Below, one piece after another: positions 43,431-52,949 of a DNA stretch of 64,000 bases. A program made the translations under genes and the position numbers. Origin of the DNA: CAG-882 sp050874385 (GTDB taxonomy: Bacteria > Bacillota > Clostridia > Lachnospirales > Lachnospiraceae); assembly GCA_050874385.1 (NCBI GenBank), contig JBNMKO010000007.1, positions 6,221 to 70,220 of the forward strand, written 5' to 3'. The notes below the pieces were generated by a model. That model ran no database searches. It saw only the letters and a program-made list of their open reading frames with translations, and was not told the DNA's origin. How positions within the stretch are numbered: the first letter of the stretch is position 1; the number at the start of each line of letters is the position of its first letter.

Positions 43431-45458
43431 ATGGGCAGCCCGAAAAAGAAGTTGACGATAGCGCACTGGAAAGTTATAGCAATATATCTGATTATATTTG
43501 ATATAATAGCTATAAATTTTTCATATTTTTTTGCATTGTTTATGAGGTTCGAATTTAGTTATAAGAGTATTCCGACGGAATATTTTATGGCATATTTGAA
43601 GTTCGTTCCGATATACACAGTGTTTACTATCGGTATATTCTATGCGCTGCGACTGTACAGCAGTCTGTGGAAGTTTGCTTCTTTTAATGAGCTGAATAGA
43701 CTATTTGCGGCATGTGTCATAACCACAGTATTTCATATAGTTGGTATAACGGTGCTTTTCGCAAAGATGCCGATATCATACTATATAACAGGTGCCATCA
43801 TACAGTTCGGTCTTGTGACGGCTGTGCGCTTCTCATACAGATATATAACCATGGAGCGACAGAGAAGGGAACTTCGCGACAAGATTAAGCACAATGCCAT
43901 GATAATCGGAGCCGGAGCTGCCGGACAGATGATACTTCGTGAGCTAAAGAACTCCAATGAGTCACAGACAAGAGTGTGCTGTATGATAGATGACAACGCC
44001 AATAAGTGGGGACGATATATGGATGGGGTTCCTGTAGTCGGGGGACGTGACAGCATATTTGAGAACGTGGATAAGTACGGAATTGACAAGATTCTGGTAG
44101 CACTTCCCACCGCTGATAAAGAGCAGAGAAGGGAAATCCTTAATATATGTAAGGAGACAGGCTGCGAGATTAAGTCACTTCCCGGTATATATCAGCTCAC
44201 TAACGGCGATGTGTCACTGAGCAAGATGAAGAAGGTTGATGTGGTTGACCTTCTGGGCAGAGACCCGATTAAGGTCAATATGGATGAGATATGCACATAT
44301 ATTGAGGGCAAGGTTGTGCTTGTCACAGGAGGTGGTGGTTCGATAGGAAGCGAGCTGTGCCGTCAGGTGGCTAAACATCACCCTAAGCAGCTCATCATCT
44401 TCGATATATATGAGAACAATGCTTATGATATAGAGCAGGAGCTCAGGAAAAATTGTCCGGAGCTCAATCTTGTGGTACTCATCGGTTCTGTGAGAGACAG
44501 CAGAAGAATAGAGGGTGTGTTTGCAAAGTACAGACCTCAGATAGTATACCATGCGGCGGCACATAAGCATGTGCCACTTATGGAGAACAGTCCAAATGAG
44601 GCAATTAAGAACAATGTAATCGGAACATACAAGACAGCATATGCTGCCATGAAGTATGATACGGAGCGTTTCGTTCTCATCAGCACGGACAAGGCGGTTA
44701 ACCCTACAAATATTATGGGAGCGAGCAAGCGTCTGTGCGAGATGGTTATACAGAGCATGAATGTGATATGCAGGGACGGAAGAACAGACATACTCCCGAA
44801 GTTGTATGCACATACGAATGATGATGTGGCATACAGAAATGTGCTCAAGATGACTGCGGCGGCAAATGAAATGTCAGTGACAAAAGAGCAGCCACTTGAA
44901 GCGGGCAGGAAGTATGTTACGCAGTATGCTGCTGTGCGATTTGGAAATGTGCTCGGGAGCAACGGCTCAGTAATTCCGCTTTTCAAGAAGCAGATAGAGG
45001 CTGGCGGACCTGTAACAGTAACACATCCTGATATCATAAGGTACTTCATGACCATACCTGAGGCGGTAAGTCTTGTACTTCAGGCAGGTGTGTATGCACA
45101 GGGAGGAGATATCTTCGTTCTCGATATGGGTGAGCCGGTGAAGATTGATTTGCTTGCCAGAAATCTCATAAAGCTGTCAGGCTATACACCTGATGTGGAT
45201 ATCAAGATTGTATACTCGGGACTCAGGCCGGGTGAGAAGCTCTACGAGGAGAAGCTTATGGCTGAGGAGGGACTCCAGAGGACGGAGAATGACCTCATCC
45301 ATATCGGCAAGCCGATACCATTTGATATTGAGGAGTTTATGAAGCAGCTCGAGATGCTTGCCGAGGCAAGCTATAACAATACGGAGAATATTGAGGAGAT
45401 TGTGGCGGGGGTTGTCAAGACTTATCATCCGGACAGTAATAGAAAGCAAGCAATATAA
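43431..45458 (+). CDS. pglF: Membrane NDP-sugar 4,6-dehydratase (PglF/WbpM-like)
   Basis: 675 residues: four N-terminal TM helices (13-135), a CoA/NAD-binding-like domain (155-270, IIGAGAAGQMI), and a C-terminal SDR dehydratase with TGGGGSIG (299-306), HAAAHKHVP and STDKAVNPTNIMGASKR, where M429 and K433 replace the Tyr-x3-Lys pair as usual in PglF/FlaA1 enzymes. It makes UDP-4-keto-6-deoxy-GlcNAc from UDP-GlcNAc. Residues about 446-498 are an insertion absent from the compact family members I know. It starts the pglF-E-C-D run. GAGGT lies before the ATG. Confidence 0.9.
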   Translation: MGSPKKKLTIAHWKVIAIYLIIFDIIAINFSYFFALFMRFEFSYKSIPTEYFMAYLKFVPIYTVFTIGIFYALRLYSSLWKFASFNELNRLFAACVITTVFHIVGITVLFAKMPISYYITGAIIQFGLVTAVRFSYRYITMERQRRELRDKIKHNAMIIGAGAAGQMILRELKNSNESQTRVCCMIDDNANKWGRYMDGVPVVGGRDSIFENVDKYGIDKILVALPTADKEQRREILNICKETGCEIKSLPGIYQLTNGDVSLSKMKKVDVVDLLGRDPIKVNMDEICTYIEGKVVLVTGGGGSIGSELCRQVAKHHPKQLIIFDIYENNAYDIEQELRKNCPELNLVVLIGSVRDSRRIEGVFAKYRPQIVYHAAAHKHVPLMENSPNEAIKNNVIGTYKTAYAAMKYDTERFVLISTDKAVNPTNIMGASKRLCEMVIQSMNVICRDGRTDILPKLYAHTNDDVAYRNVLKMTAAANEMSVTKEQPLEAGRKYVTQYAAVRFGNVLGSNGSVIPLFKKQIEAGGPVTVTHPDIIRYFMTIPEAVSLVLQAGVYAQGGDIFVLDMGEPVKIDLLARNLIKLSGYTPDVDIKIVYSGLRPGEKLYEEKLMAEEGLQRTENDLIHIGKPIPFDIEEFMKQLEMLAEASYNNTENIEEIVAGVVKTYHPDSNRKQAI

Positions 45459-45580
45459 AGTGTAGTGAGACTTAGTTGATTGAGATATTTTACAGTATAA
45501 GTCGTAGTATACGCATAATGTTGATAAAATAGTGGCTGATGTTATAAATACATGTAAGCCGGAAAAGAGGAACAAATAGA

Positions 45581-46864
45581 ATGTTTACAAGAAAAGATGA
45601 TTTTAAGCCATTTGAATCAAAGGTGTGGCTTGCAAGTCCTACAATGCATGGCGAAGAGCAGAGATGGGTTGATGAGGCAATACAGACTAACTGGGTATCA
45701 ACTGTTGGTGCTAACATCAACGAAGTTGAGAGGATGACCGCACAGAAAATTGGCTGTAAATATGCAGTGGCATTATCTTCCGGCACAGCAGCACTTCATC
45801 TTGCAATAAAGTTGTGTGCTGAGAAGATTTATGGTCAGCCCAAGGTTGGGCACGGTTCGCTTGAAGGACATAAGGTGTTCTGTTCAGATATGACATTTGA
45901 TGCTACAGTTAATCCAGTGGCATACGAGGGCGGAGAGGCTGTGTTCATAGATACAGAGCGTGATACATGGAATATGGATCCAAAAGCTCTTGAAAAAGCA
46001 TTTGAAATATATCCTGATGTTAGGCTGATTATTGTTGCTCATTTGTATGGTACGCCCGGAAAGGTTGATGGAATTCGCGCAATAGCAGACAAGCATGGTG
46101 CATTGATAGTTGAGGATGCAGCAGAATCTTTTTGTGCCACATATAAGGGAGTACAGACAGGAACATTTGGAGATGCCTCTATAGTGTCATGGAATGGAAA
46201 TAAGCTTATAACGGGTTCAAGTGGTGGAATGCTCCTCACAGATAATGAGGAATGGGCTAACAAGGCAAGAAAGTGGTCAACACAGTCAAGGGAGAATGCT
46301 GCATGGTATCAGCATGAAGAACTGGGATTTAATTACAGAATGAGTAATATTATTGCCGGAATAGTCAGAGGTCAGTTACCTTATGCAGAGGATCATATGG
46401 CACAGAAGAAGGCTATATATGAGAGATATAAGGAAGGATTAAAGGAGCTTCCTGTAAGCATGAATCCGTTTGATGGGAAGAACAGTGAGCCGAACTTCTG
46501 GTTGAGCTGTCTTTTGATCGATGAAGATGCTATGTGCAAGCAGGTAAGAGGTGAGAAGGATGTTGCGTATGTTCCTGAGCATGGAAAGAGCTGTCCTACA
46601 GAGATATTGGAGGCTATTGCAGGAATTAACGCTGAGGGACGACCAATATGGAAGCCTATGCATATGCAGCCGATATACAGAATGAATGGATTTGTAGTTG
46701 AGGATGGCAACGGACGAGCAAGAAGTAATGCTTATATTGCAGGTGGTGCTGAGGATGTCGGTGTTGATATATTCAATCGTGGTCTGTGTCTGCCAAGTGA
46801 CAATAAGATGACACCGGAGCAGCAGGAGAAGATTATTGAGGTTATTAGGGCCTGTTTTGAATAA
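45581..46864 (+). CDS. pglE: PLP-dependent aminotransferase, PglE-like (DegT/DnrJ family)
   Basis: 427 residues. SSGTAALHLAIKL, EDAAESFCATYKG (cofactor Asp179) and SWNGNKLITGSSGGML with the PLP lysine K208; RPIWKPMHMQPIY near the end is typical of PglE/LegC-type 4-aminotransferases. It would convert UDP-4-keto-6-deoxy-GlcNAc into UDP-4-amino-4,6-dideoxy-GlcNAc using glutamate. Its place between PglF and PglC/PglD supports this. The ATG is preceded by AAAGAGGAAC. Composition still resembles the upstream genes, unlike those that follow. Confidence 0.9.
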   Translation: MFTRKDDFKPFESKVWLASPTMHGEEQRWVDEAIQTNWVSTVGANINEVERMTAQKIGCKYAVALSSGTAALHLAIKLCAEKIYGQPKVGHGSLEGHKVFCSDMTFDATVNPVAYEGGEAVFIDTERDTWNMDPKALEKAFEIYPDVRLIIVAHLYGTPGKVDGIRAIADKHGALIVEDAAESFCATYKGVQTGTFGDASIVSWNGNKLITGSSGGMLLTDNEEWANKARKWSTQSRENAAWYQHEELGFNYRMSNIIAGIVRGQLPYAEDHMAQKKAIYERYKEGLKELPVSMNPFDGKNSEPNFWLSCLLIDEDAMCKQVRGEKDVAYVPEHGKSCPTEILEAIAGINAEGRPIWKPMHMQPIYRMNGFVVEDGNGRARSNAYIAGGAEDVGVDIFNRGLCLPSDNKMTPEQQEKIIEVIRACFE

Positions 46865-46897
46865 TCGGATAATAATGTATTATCGGAGGATAGTTAA

Positions 46898-47536
46898 ATG
46901 TATGGGAAGTATTTTAAGAGGATAATCGATTTTATAATTAGCTTATTTATGTTGATTATTCTGTCACCGTTGTTTTTGCTTTTAATTGTAATTGGTGCTT
47001 TCTTTATGAAAGGAAATCCATTTTTTACTCAAAAGAGACCGGGTAAAGATGAAAGAATATTTAATCTAATTAAATTTCGTACAATGGATAACAGAAGAAA
47101 TAAGAATGGTGACTTACTTCCCGATGATGTCAGGCTTAACAAATACGGTCGAATATTGAGGGCGACAAGTCTGGATGAATTACCAGAGCTGATAAATATA
47201 ATAAAAGGTGACATGGCGTTTGTTGGACCTAGACCTCTATTGGTTAGTTATATATCCAGATATAATGAGGAGCAACATCATAGACATGATGTGAGACCAG
47301 GGCTAACTGGATATGCTCAGGCTCATGGCAGAAATTCGCTATCATGGGAAGATAGATTTGCCATGGATGTATGGTATACAAGACATGTCACATTAGTTTT
47401 AGATATAAAAATTCTAATAGACACAGTAAGGACAGTGTTAAGAAGAGATGGTATAAGTTCTGCTACTTCGGTAACAATGGAAGAATTTATGGGAACGCCG
47501 AAGGAGGCAAGTGTTAAATGGAAAGCTCCGTATTGA
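46898..47536 (+). CDS. pglC: Initiating phosphoglycosyl transferase, PglC-like
   Basis: 212 residues, the small monotopic bacterial sugar transferase type. One hydrophobic N-terminal re-entrant helix (10-36, ILSPLFLLLIVIG), NPFFTQKRPGKDERIFNLIKFRTM, the catalytic pair D93-E94 in SLDELPELINIIKGDM, and VGPRPLL. It transfers phospho-sugar, probably diNAcBac-1-P, from the UDP donor to undecaprenyl phosphate, starting the repeat unit at the inner membrane face. It overlaps the PglD-like gene by 19 nt. The gene is visibly more A+T-rich than pglF and pglE. Confidence 0.93.
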   Translation: MYGKYFKRIIDFIISLFMLIILSPLFLLLIVIGAFFMKGNPFFTQKRPGKDERIFNLIKFRTMDNRRNKNGDLLPDDVRLNKYGRILRATSLDELPELINIIKGDMAFVGPRPLLVSYISRYNEEQHHRHDVRPGLTGYAQAHGRNSLSWEDRFAMDVWYTRHVTLVLDIKILIDTVRTVLRRDGISSATSVTMEEFMGTPKEASVKWKAPY

Positions 47537-48138
47537 AAAAATTAGTTATTATTGGTGCAAGTGGACATGGGAAGGTAATTGCAGATATAGCATTAAAAAA
47601 TGGATATCAACAGATAGTTTTTTTGGATGACGATGAGAATCGTAAAGAGTGTGCGGGTTTTTCTGTTGTGGGCAAAGTATCAGATGTAGATGAATATCAA
47701 GATTGGGATTTTATAGTTGCTATAGGAAATCCAAAAATAAGAAATAAAATATTTGATGAAATAGCAAAATACAGTCTTGTTTCATTGATTCATCCTAATT
47801 CAGTTGTAAGCAGAAGAGTAAAAATCGGTAAAGGTAATGTAATAATGGCGGGAGCTGTTATTAATTCGGATGTTGTGATTGGAGATGGTTGTATAATTAA
47901 CACATGCTCATCAGTTGACCATGATTGTGTAATTGGTTCATTTGCGCATGTATCTGTTGGGGTACACATTGCTGGTACAGTTTCAATTGGTGAAAGCACA
48001 TGGATAGGTGCAGGGGCAACTGTAAGTAATAATATAAAGATATGTGATAATTGTGTAATCGGAGCAGGAGCAGTTGTGGTGAGAGATATTAGTGAATCTG
48101 GAACATACATTGGAGTGCCTGCGAAAAAGCTTAAGTAA
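47518..48138 (+). CDS. pglD: UDP-4-amino-sugar N-acetyltransferase, PglD/NeuD-like
   Basis: 206 residues. N-terminal Rossmann part (KLVIIGASGHGKVIADIA) then a left-handed beta-helix with VDHDCVIGSFAHVSVGVHIAG, where H135 corresponds to the PglD catalytic histidine, and a closing GVPAKKLK. It would complete UDP-N,N'-diacetylbacillosamine by acetylating the 4-amino group. AAGGAGG (47501-47507) lies within the end of pglC. Together with pglF, pglE and pglC it forms the full bacillosamine pathway plus its initiating transferase. Confidence 0.9.
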   Translation: MESSVLKKLVIIGASGHGKVIADIALKNGYQQIVFLDDDENRKECAGFSVVGKVSDVDEYQDWDFIVAIGNPKIRNKIFDEIAKYSLVSLIHPNSVVSRRVKIGKGNVIMAGAVINSDVVIGDGCIINTCSSVDHDCVIGSFAHVSVGVHIAGTVSIGESTWIGAGATVSNNIKICDNCVIGAGAVVVRDISESGTYIGVPAKKLK

Positions 48139-48150
48139 GAGGTCGTAACT

Positions 48151-49233
48151 ATGAAAGTAATGATTTTAGCCAATTTTGATGTCGGTCTTTATCAATTTAG
48201 GAAAGAGTTAATACAGCGTTTGTTAGAAGATAATGAAGTATATATATCTTTGCCGTATGGTGAACTTATTGAGCCTCTAAAAGAGCTGGGATGTGTTTTC
48301 ATAGATACCAAGCTTGACAGAAGAGGAATTAATCCGTTTAAAGATATGAAGTTGTTTTTTACATATCTAAAAATTTTAAGAAAAATAAGCCCCGATTTAG
48401 TCATTACTTATACTATAAAACCTAATGTATACGGGGGAGCAGCATGTTCTTTATTACATATACCGTATGCTATTAATATTACAGGACTTGGAAGCGCCTT
48501 TGAAAATGAAGGTTTACTGAAAAAGATTGTTACATGTATGAACAAGATTGCATGTAAAAAGGCAAAAGTCGTATTTTTTGAAAACGAAGAGAACAGAAGA
48601 ATTTTTATAGAACAAAAAATTGCAAAGGAACAGAAAACTTATAGATTAAATGGTGCAGGTGTAAATCTGGAAAAATATCAATTGTTGCAATATCCCGAAG
48701 GGGAAAAAACAATTTTTCTTTTTATGGGTCGCGTCATGGAGGAAAAGGGTATTAACGAACTTTTTGATGCCATGAAAATACTTAAAAAAGAGGGCTATAA
48801 TTGTGAATTACATGTTATAGGAGCTTATGAGGAAAATTATAAGGATGTAATCGCTAAATATGAAAACGAAGGATGGCTTCATTATTATGGTTATCAAAAA
48901 GATGTAAGACCATTTATTAAGGAATGTCATTGCTTTGTACTTCCTTCATGGCATGAAGGAATGGCGAATACTAATCTTGAAAGCGCAGCATCAGGAAGAC
49001 CTGTTATTACAAGTGATATACCTGGATGTCAGGAAGCAGTAGCTGATGGAGTTACCGGATATTTAGTCGAAAGAAAAAATGTGAACAGCTTATATAGTGC
49101 GATGAAAAGATTTATGTTGTTAACGTATGATGAACGAAAACAAATGGGATTGATGGCACGACAGCGCATGGTGGATATATTTGATAAAAATAAGGTTGTG
49201 GAAGAGACTATTTCGCAGTTATTTAAAGCATAA
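48151..49233 (+). CDS. GT4 glycosyltransferase, PglA-like
   Basis: 360 residues, GT-B fold. VMILANFDVGLYQFRKELI, ITYTIKPNVYGG, NITGLGSAFENEG and FLFMGRVMEEKGINELFDA, with the donor-site motif SWHEGMANTNLESAASGRP (E-x7-E). These features recur in PglA and the CapM/WbnH group, which add GalNAc or another hexose onto lipid-linked bacillosamine. Position right after PglD fits the second step of assembly. It is the last gene before a 358-bp A+T-rich gap. Confidence 0.9.
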   Translation: MKVMILANFDVGLYQFRKELIQRLLEDNEVYISLPYGELIEPLKELGCVFIDTKLDRRGINPFKDMKLFFTYLKILRKISPDLVITYTIKPNVYGGAACSLLHIPYAINITGLGSAFENEGLLKKIVTCMNKIACKKAKVVFFENEENRRIFIEQKIAKEQKTYRLNGAGVNLEKYQLLQYPEGEKTIFLFMGRVMEEKGINELFDAMKILKKEGYNCELHVIGAYEENYKDVIAKYENEGWLHYYGYQKDVRPFIKECHCFVLPSWHEGMANTNLESAASGRPVITSDIPGCQEAVADGVTGYLVERKNVNSLYSAMKRFMLLTYDERKQMGLMARQRMVDIFDKNKVVEETISQLFKA

Positions 49234-49591
49234 CTTTGTCGTGAAAAAATATTAGTTATTTTTTGGGGCATTACATTAAAATTTCAAAATACTAATACCA
49301 TAGTTATCACAAATTTTCAAGATTTTTTAATTAATTAGGTAATTTATGAAAAGAGTCTACTAATTATATGCTTTTTATTGTATAATATATACATTTATAG
49401 TGTTGCAATTTTGGTGATTCATTTTTCACCTTTATTATATCAAGTAATGTTAATTTATTAAAAAATTAGTAAGATAATATATGTTGTTTTTTATGTCATA
49501 ATTGGTTAATTGAAATATATTAAAATATGCTTAGTATAGTATATATGAAGAGTAAGTTGTTTAAAATAAAAATTATATATGAGGAATAAGT
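49234..49591. other. A+T-rich gap of 358 bp, probable transcription start of second block
   Basis: No ORF. Extremely A+T-rich. A weak -35/-10 pair near the end, TTGAAA (49510-49515) with TATAGT (49535-49540), has a long 19-bp spacer; TAGTAT (49532-49537) at 16 bp is an alternative. Poly-A/T hairpins near 49243-49262 could end the upstream unit. It marks the boundary to the variable A+T-rich block. Confidence 0.35.
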
Positions 49592-50689
49592 ATGAAAAAA
49601 TGTTCTATTTATTTGAGAAATTCGGAGTTGGATCCTGCGTCATATTATAGAATAGCGCAATATGCATCGAATTTTAAATGTGAAGTTTGTATACATGATA
49701 TGTTTACCAAAAAAGAATATGTTCATAATTTAAATATGAAAAAAGGTGCTAGAAAAAAAATATATCAACTTGTGTTATTAATTAAAACATATTTTCGTGG
49801 ATGCTTATATTTGAAAGAAGATATAGAAAATGATATTGATGCAGTCATAATTCAAAGAGAAATAACACCTAGAATAGGCTTCAAAAAAATCAATAGATAT
49901 TTACATATCTTGGCAAAAAAAACAGAAATCTTTTGGGATTTTGATGATAATATTATAGATTGTGGAGAAATAGATGGTTTGACGGCTTATACATTGTCTA
50001 GTTTGGCTCAAAAGATTGTTGTAACACATTCTTTTTTAGCAAATACAGTAGATAATAACTATCGTTCAAAAATAATTTGTCTTCCTACTACAGATTTAGC
50101 TTTGGCAGAACAATATACAGAAAATAATATTTTACATCGTTTGAGTGAATATGAAAACAGGATAAGTCTAATTTGGATAGGTACATCCACTAATTTACCA
50201 TTTTTAGAAGAGATTATACCATGGTTAGATAAAGCGGCAAAAAAAATTGGTAATAAGCAAATCGTTTTAAAAATTGTATGTAATCTTCCATTGAATGTAA
50301 AATGTGATAAAATTATAATTGAGAATATTAAATGGTCACGACAGAAGGCAAATACTGAAATTAAAAAGGCACATATAGGTATAATGCCATTACGGGATAA
50401 TGCTGTTACGAGGGGAAAAGGGGCATTTAAGTTATTACAATATATGGCTATGGGATTACCTATTGTAGGTTCACCAGTGGGCTATAATTTAGAGGTAATA
50501 AAAGAAGAAAATGGTTTTTTTGCATCTAATGAAGAAGAATGGATTAACGCAATAATAAAATTGGGAAAGGATAGAGATAAATGGGAGGAGTGTTCTAAAC
50601 ATGCAAGAGAGATATTTTTAAATGAGTTTAATCCTCAAGAAAATATAAAAATATGGAATAGTATAATTAATCATCAATATGGAGAATAA
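49592..50689 (+). CDS. GT-B glycosyltransferase (GT4-like)
   Basis: 365 residues. The start CSIYLRNSELDPASYYRIAQY, FWDFDDNI and ISLIWIGTSTNLPFLEEI mark a GT4-related subgroup found in polysaccharide loci; the C-terminal KGAFKLLQYMAMGLPIVGSPVGYNLEVI is the donor-site region (K-x5-Y replaces the first Glu of E-x7-E). No TM or signal. Donor and acceptor are unknown. It is the first gene of the A+T-rich block, with GAGGAATAAG before the ATG. Confidence 0.85.
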   Translation: MKKCSIYLRNSELDPASYYRIAQYASNFKCEVCIHDMFTKKEYVHNLNMKKGARKKIYQLVLLIKTYFRGCLYLKEDIENDIDAVIIQREITPRIGFKKINRYLHILAKKTEIFWDFDDNIIDCGEIDGLTAYTLSSLAQKIVVTHSFLANTVDNNYRSKIICLPTTDLALAEQYTENNILHRLSEYENRISLIWIGTSTNLPFLEEIIPWLDKAAKKIGNKQIVLKIVCNLPLNVKCDKIIIENIKWSRQKANTEIKKAHIGIMPLRDNAVTRGKGAFKLLQYMAMGLPIVGSPVGYNLEVIKEENGFFASNEEEWINAIIKLGKDRDKWEECSKHAREIFLNEFNPQENIKIWNSIINHQYGE

Positions 50690-50692
50690 TTA

Positions 50693-51982
50693 ATGATAAG
50701 AAATTATAGTTTGGTTAAAAATGAATATTTGTTGGCAAAAATAAAGGATTTTTTAATATTTTTGTTTTTGTTTTTTACAATGTTTTTTCCAGTAACCTAT
50801 TCGATTTTTAGATTGGGATTTTTTCTAATATCAATAATTTTAATCTTATATACTAAAAATTTTAAAATTACAGGTGGTTGTGTTAAAGAAATAATTGTAT
50901 TTGTTATGATGAATAGTATCTCATTTTTTATTGGATTAGCTAATAAAACACCAGGTGCTATTCGGTGCTTAACTGTTGAAGTAGTGTGGCCAATATTATT
51001 TTTACTCTTTTCACAGGAAATAAAATCGGATTATGAATTAAAGAAAATTGAGAAACAGATATTATATATTTATTTGATTGTTCTTCTATTTGATACAATG
51101 TTTTTATTCTCTAATTTATTAAATATTAAAATGATTCCTATTTTTATGCTTAACGCATTAGAGTGTAAATTTGGTGCATATGGATCATTTTTTCAGTATA
51201 CAACGACACATATGTGTACATTGATATTTATGACCCCATTAATAATTAGTGCTTTTTTTGAACAAAATGATAAAGAAATAGTATCCATGCCAGTGCTGAT
51301 TTTAGAATTATTATTAAGCTTTTTTTGCATGGCTATGTCTGGTAGAGTGGCATATATATTAGTAACTTTGGTATCAACTATTGCAATAATATTAATCAAA
51401 ATTATTATACCTAGTAAAAATTGTATGGATAAACATGAAAAAAAGACTAAAATAATTATAATTTCCTCTGTAATAGTAATTATGTTTATTGTTTTGAAAG
51501 TTGGAACAGGACTAAAATTTGAAAGTGTTATAAATTATGTTATTGAAAAATTTCATACATCAACACAATCATCCCATATTGATAATGGTGTAAGAGATAT
51601 TCAAGCGAAAGCATTAATTAAGGGGTGGTTGGAAAAACCTATATTCGGACATGGTACAGGATCATACACTCCTGAATGTATTAGATCAGATACTATGCTG
51701 TGGGCGTATGAATATACGTATCTTGCTATGCTTTTTCAGAAGGGAATTTTTGGAGTATTAGTTTATTTTGGATTTGTTATTATTATTTTTGTAAAGGCGG
51801 TTAAAAGTGTTAAATATGGAATTTATTCAAGAAATGCAGTTGTACCTTTTTTAATTGGTCTTTTTGCTATATTAATTGCAACAGCAGCAGACCCATATCT
51901 TACTACATTTGGATGTATGTGGATGTTATATATACCATTTGCAATAGCAAATTTTGATGTGAAAGGAAATAATAATGTATAA
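50693..51982 (+). CDS. wzy: Wzy-type oligosaccharide repeat-unit polymerase
   Basis: 429 residues with about twelve TM helices and a large loop between the later helices. MSGRVAYILVTLVST and the C-terminal GHGTGSYTPE with YLAMLFQKGIFGVLVYFGFVI match the O-antigen polymerase/ligase pattern (G-H-G motif followed by an E-Y-T-Y region and a long TM pair). It would polymerise the repeat unit specified by this block. It overlaps the next GT by 8 nt. It is the second polymerase-like gene of the window. Confidence 0.87.
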   Translation: MIRNYSLVKNEYLLAKIKDFLIFLFLFFTMFFPVTYSIFRLGFFLISIILILYTKNFKITGGCVKEIIVFVMMNSISFFIGLANKTPGAIRCLTVEVVWPILFLLFSQEIKSDYELKKIEKQILYIYLIVLLFDTMFLFSNLLNIKMIPIFMLNALECKFGAYGSFFQYTTTHMCTLIFMTPLIISAFFEQNDKEIVSMPVLILELLLSFFCMAMSGRVAYILVTLVSTIAIILIKIIIPSKNCMDKHEKKTKIIIISSVIVIMFIVLKVGTGLKFESVINYVIEKFHTSTQSSHIDNGVRDIQAKALIKGWLEKPIFGHGTGSYTPECIRSDTMLWAYEYTYLAMLFQKGIFGVLVYFGFVIIIFVKAVKSVKYGIYSRNAVVPFLIGLFAILIATAADPYLTTFGCMWMLYIPFAIANFDVKGNNNV

Positions 51983-52949
51983 TGAACCATTAGTAACAGT
52001 TGTATTACCTGTATATAATAGACCAAATGTTATTAAAACGATAGAAAGTATTTTAAATCAAACATATAAAAACTTAGAAATTTTAATCATTGATAATTGC
52101 TCAACTGATAAAACAGTGGAGGAAATAAGGAAAATACAAGATGATAGAATTAGATTAATAATAAATGAAAAAAATATGGGGCAGACATATTCAATTAATA
52201 GAGGATTAGAGCTTTCTAGAGGAAAATATATTGCTAGAATAGACTCAGATGATATAGCCCTACCAAGTAGAATTGAAAAGCAGGTTGAGTTTCTTGAGAA
52301 TAATCCAGAGTTTGTTTTATGTGGCTCATGGGTTAAATATATTTCTGATGATGATGAAGAATTGTATACGGTAAAAACCTGTAGTACATATGAAGGAATG
52401 AAATTTATGCAGACAATTGCTTGTGGCATGTATCACCCTGCTTCAATGTATAGAAAGGATATAATCGATACTTATAATATTAGATATGATTATAATATTC
52501 ATATGGCAGAGGATTATGATTTGTGGGCTAAATTAATGCAACATGGTAAAGCACTAAACTTGCCGGAAGTATTGTTATATTATAGAAGAGGTAGTAGTAA
52601 TGATAGTGAAAAACATCGCGAAATAATGGGAAAAGAGAGTTTGGAAATCCGTAGAAGGATATGTGAAACTATAGACTATGGTGAGCAGGATAAGAAGAAA
52701 TTTTTAGAGTTAATTTCACTGGAACAACAAAAAGATAAGAGTTTATTTGTAACTATAAAAGTATATTATATGTATATGACACTATTAAAAAGACATATAA
52801 ATAAAGAAAGTATTGACTATAAAACTATAAGATTACATATTAAATTAAAAGTATATGGAAGTTGTATTGCAAATAATAAAAGATTGTATGCAAATATTGT
52901 TGATACGATTTATAGATTATTAAAGAAAAATAAGAGGGATAAAAAATGA
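51975..52949 (+). CDS. GT2 family glycosyltransferase
   Basis: 324 residues. VTVVLPVYNRPNVIKTIESIL, IIDNCSTDKT, NMGQTYSINRGLELSRGKYIARID and DSDD (90-93), then HMAEDYDLWAKLM. The C-terminal 90 residues are Lys/Tyr-rich helices that may associate with the membrane. It is cytoplasmic, adding one sugar of the repeat unit. AAAGGAAATAAT precedes the ATG, and it overlaps the genes on both sides, indicating a polycistronic unit. Confidence 0.88.
   Translation: MYNEPLVTVVLPVYNRPNVIKTIESILNQTYKNLEILIIDNCSTDKTVEEIRKIQDDRIRLIINEKNMGQTYSINRGLELSRGKYIARIDSDDIALPSRIEKQVEFLENNPEFVLCGSWVKYISDDDEELYTVKTCSTYEGMKFMQTIACGMYHPASMYRKDIIDTYNIRYDYNIHMAEDYDLWAKLMQHGKALNLPEVLLYYRRGSSNDSEKHREIMGKESLEIRRRICETIDYGEQDKKKFLELISLEQQKDKSLFVTIKVYYMYMTLLKRHINKESIDYKTIRLHIKLKVYGSCIANNKRLYANIVDTIYRLLKKNKRDKK

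Noticed and set aside
44214..45055. Antisense ORFs of 199 and 172 aa inside pglF
   Set aside because: They lie fully within a well-supported coding gene and show no family features.
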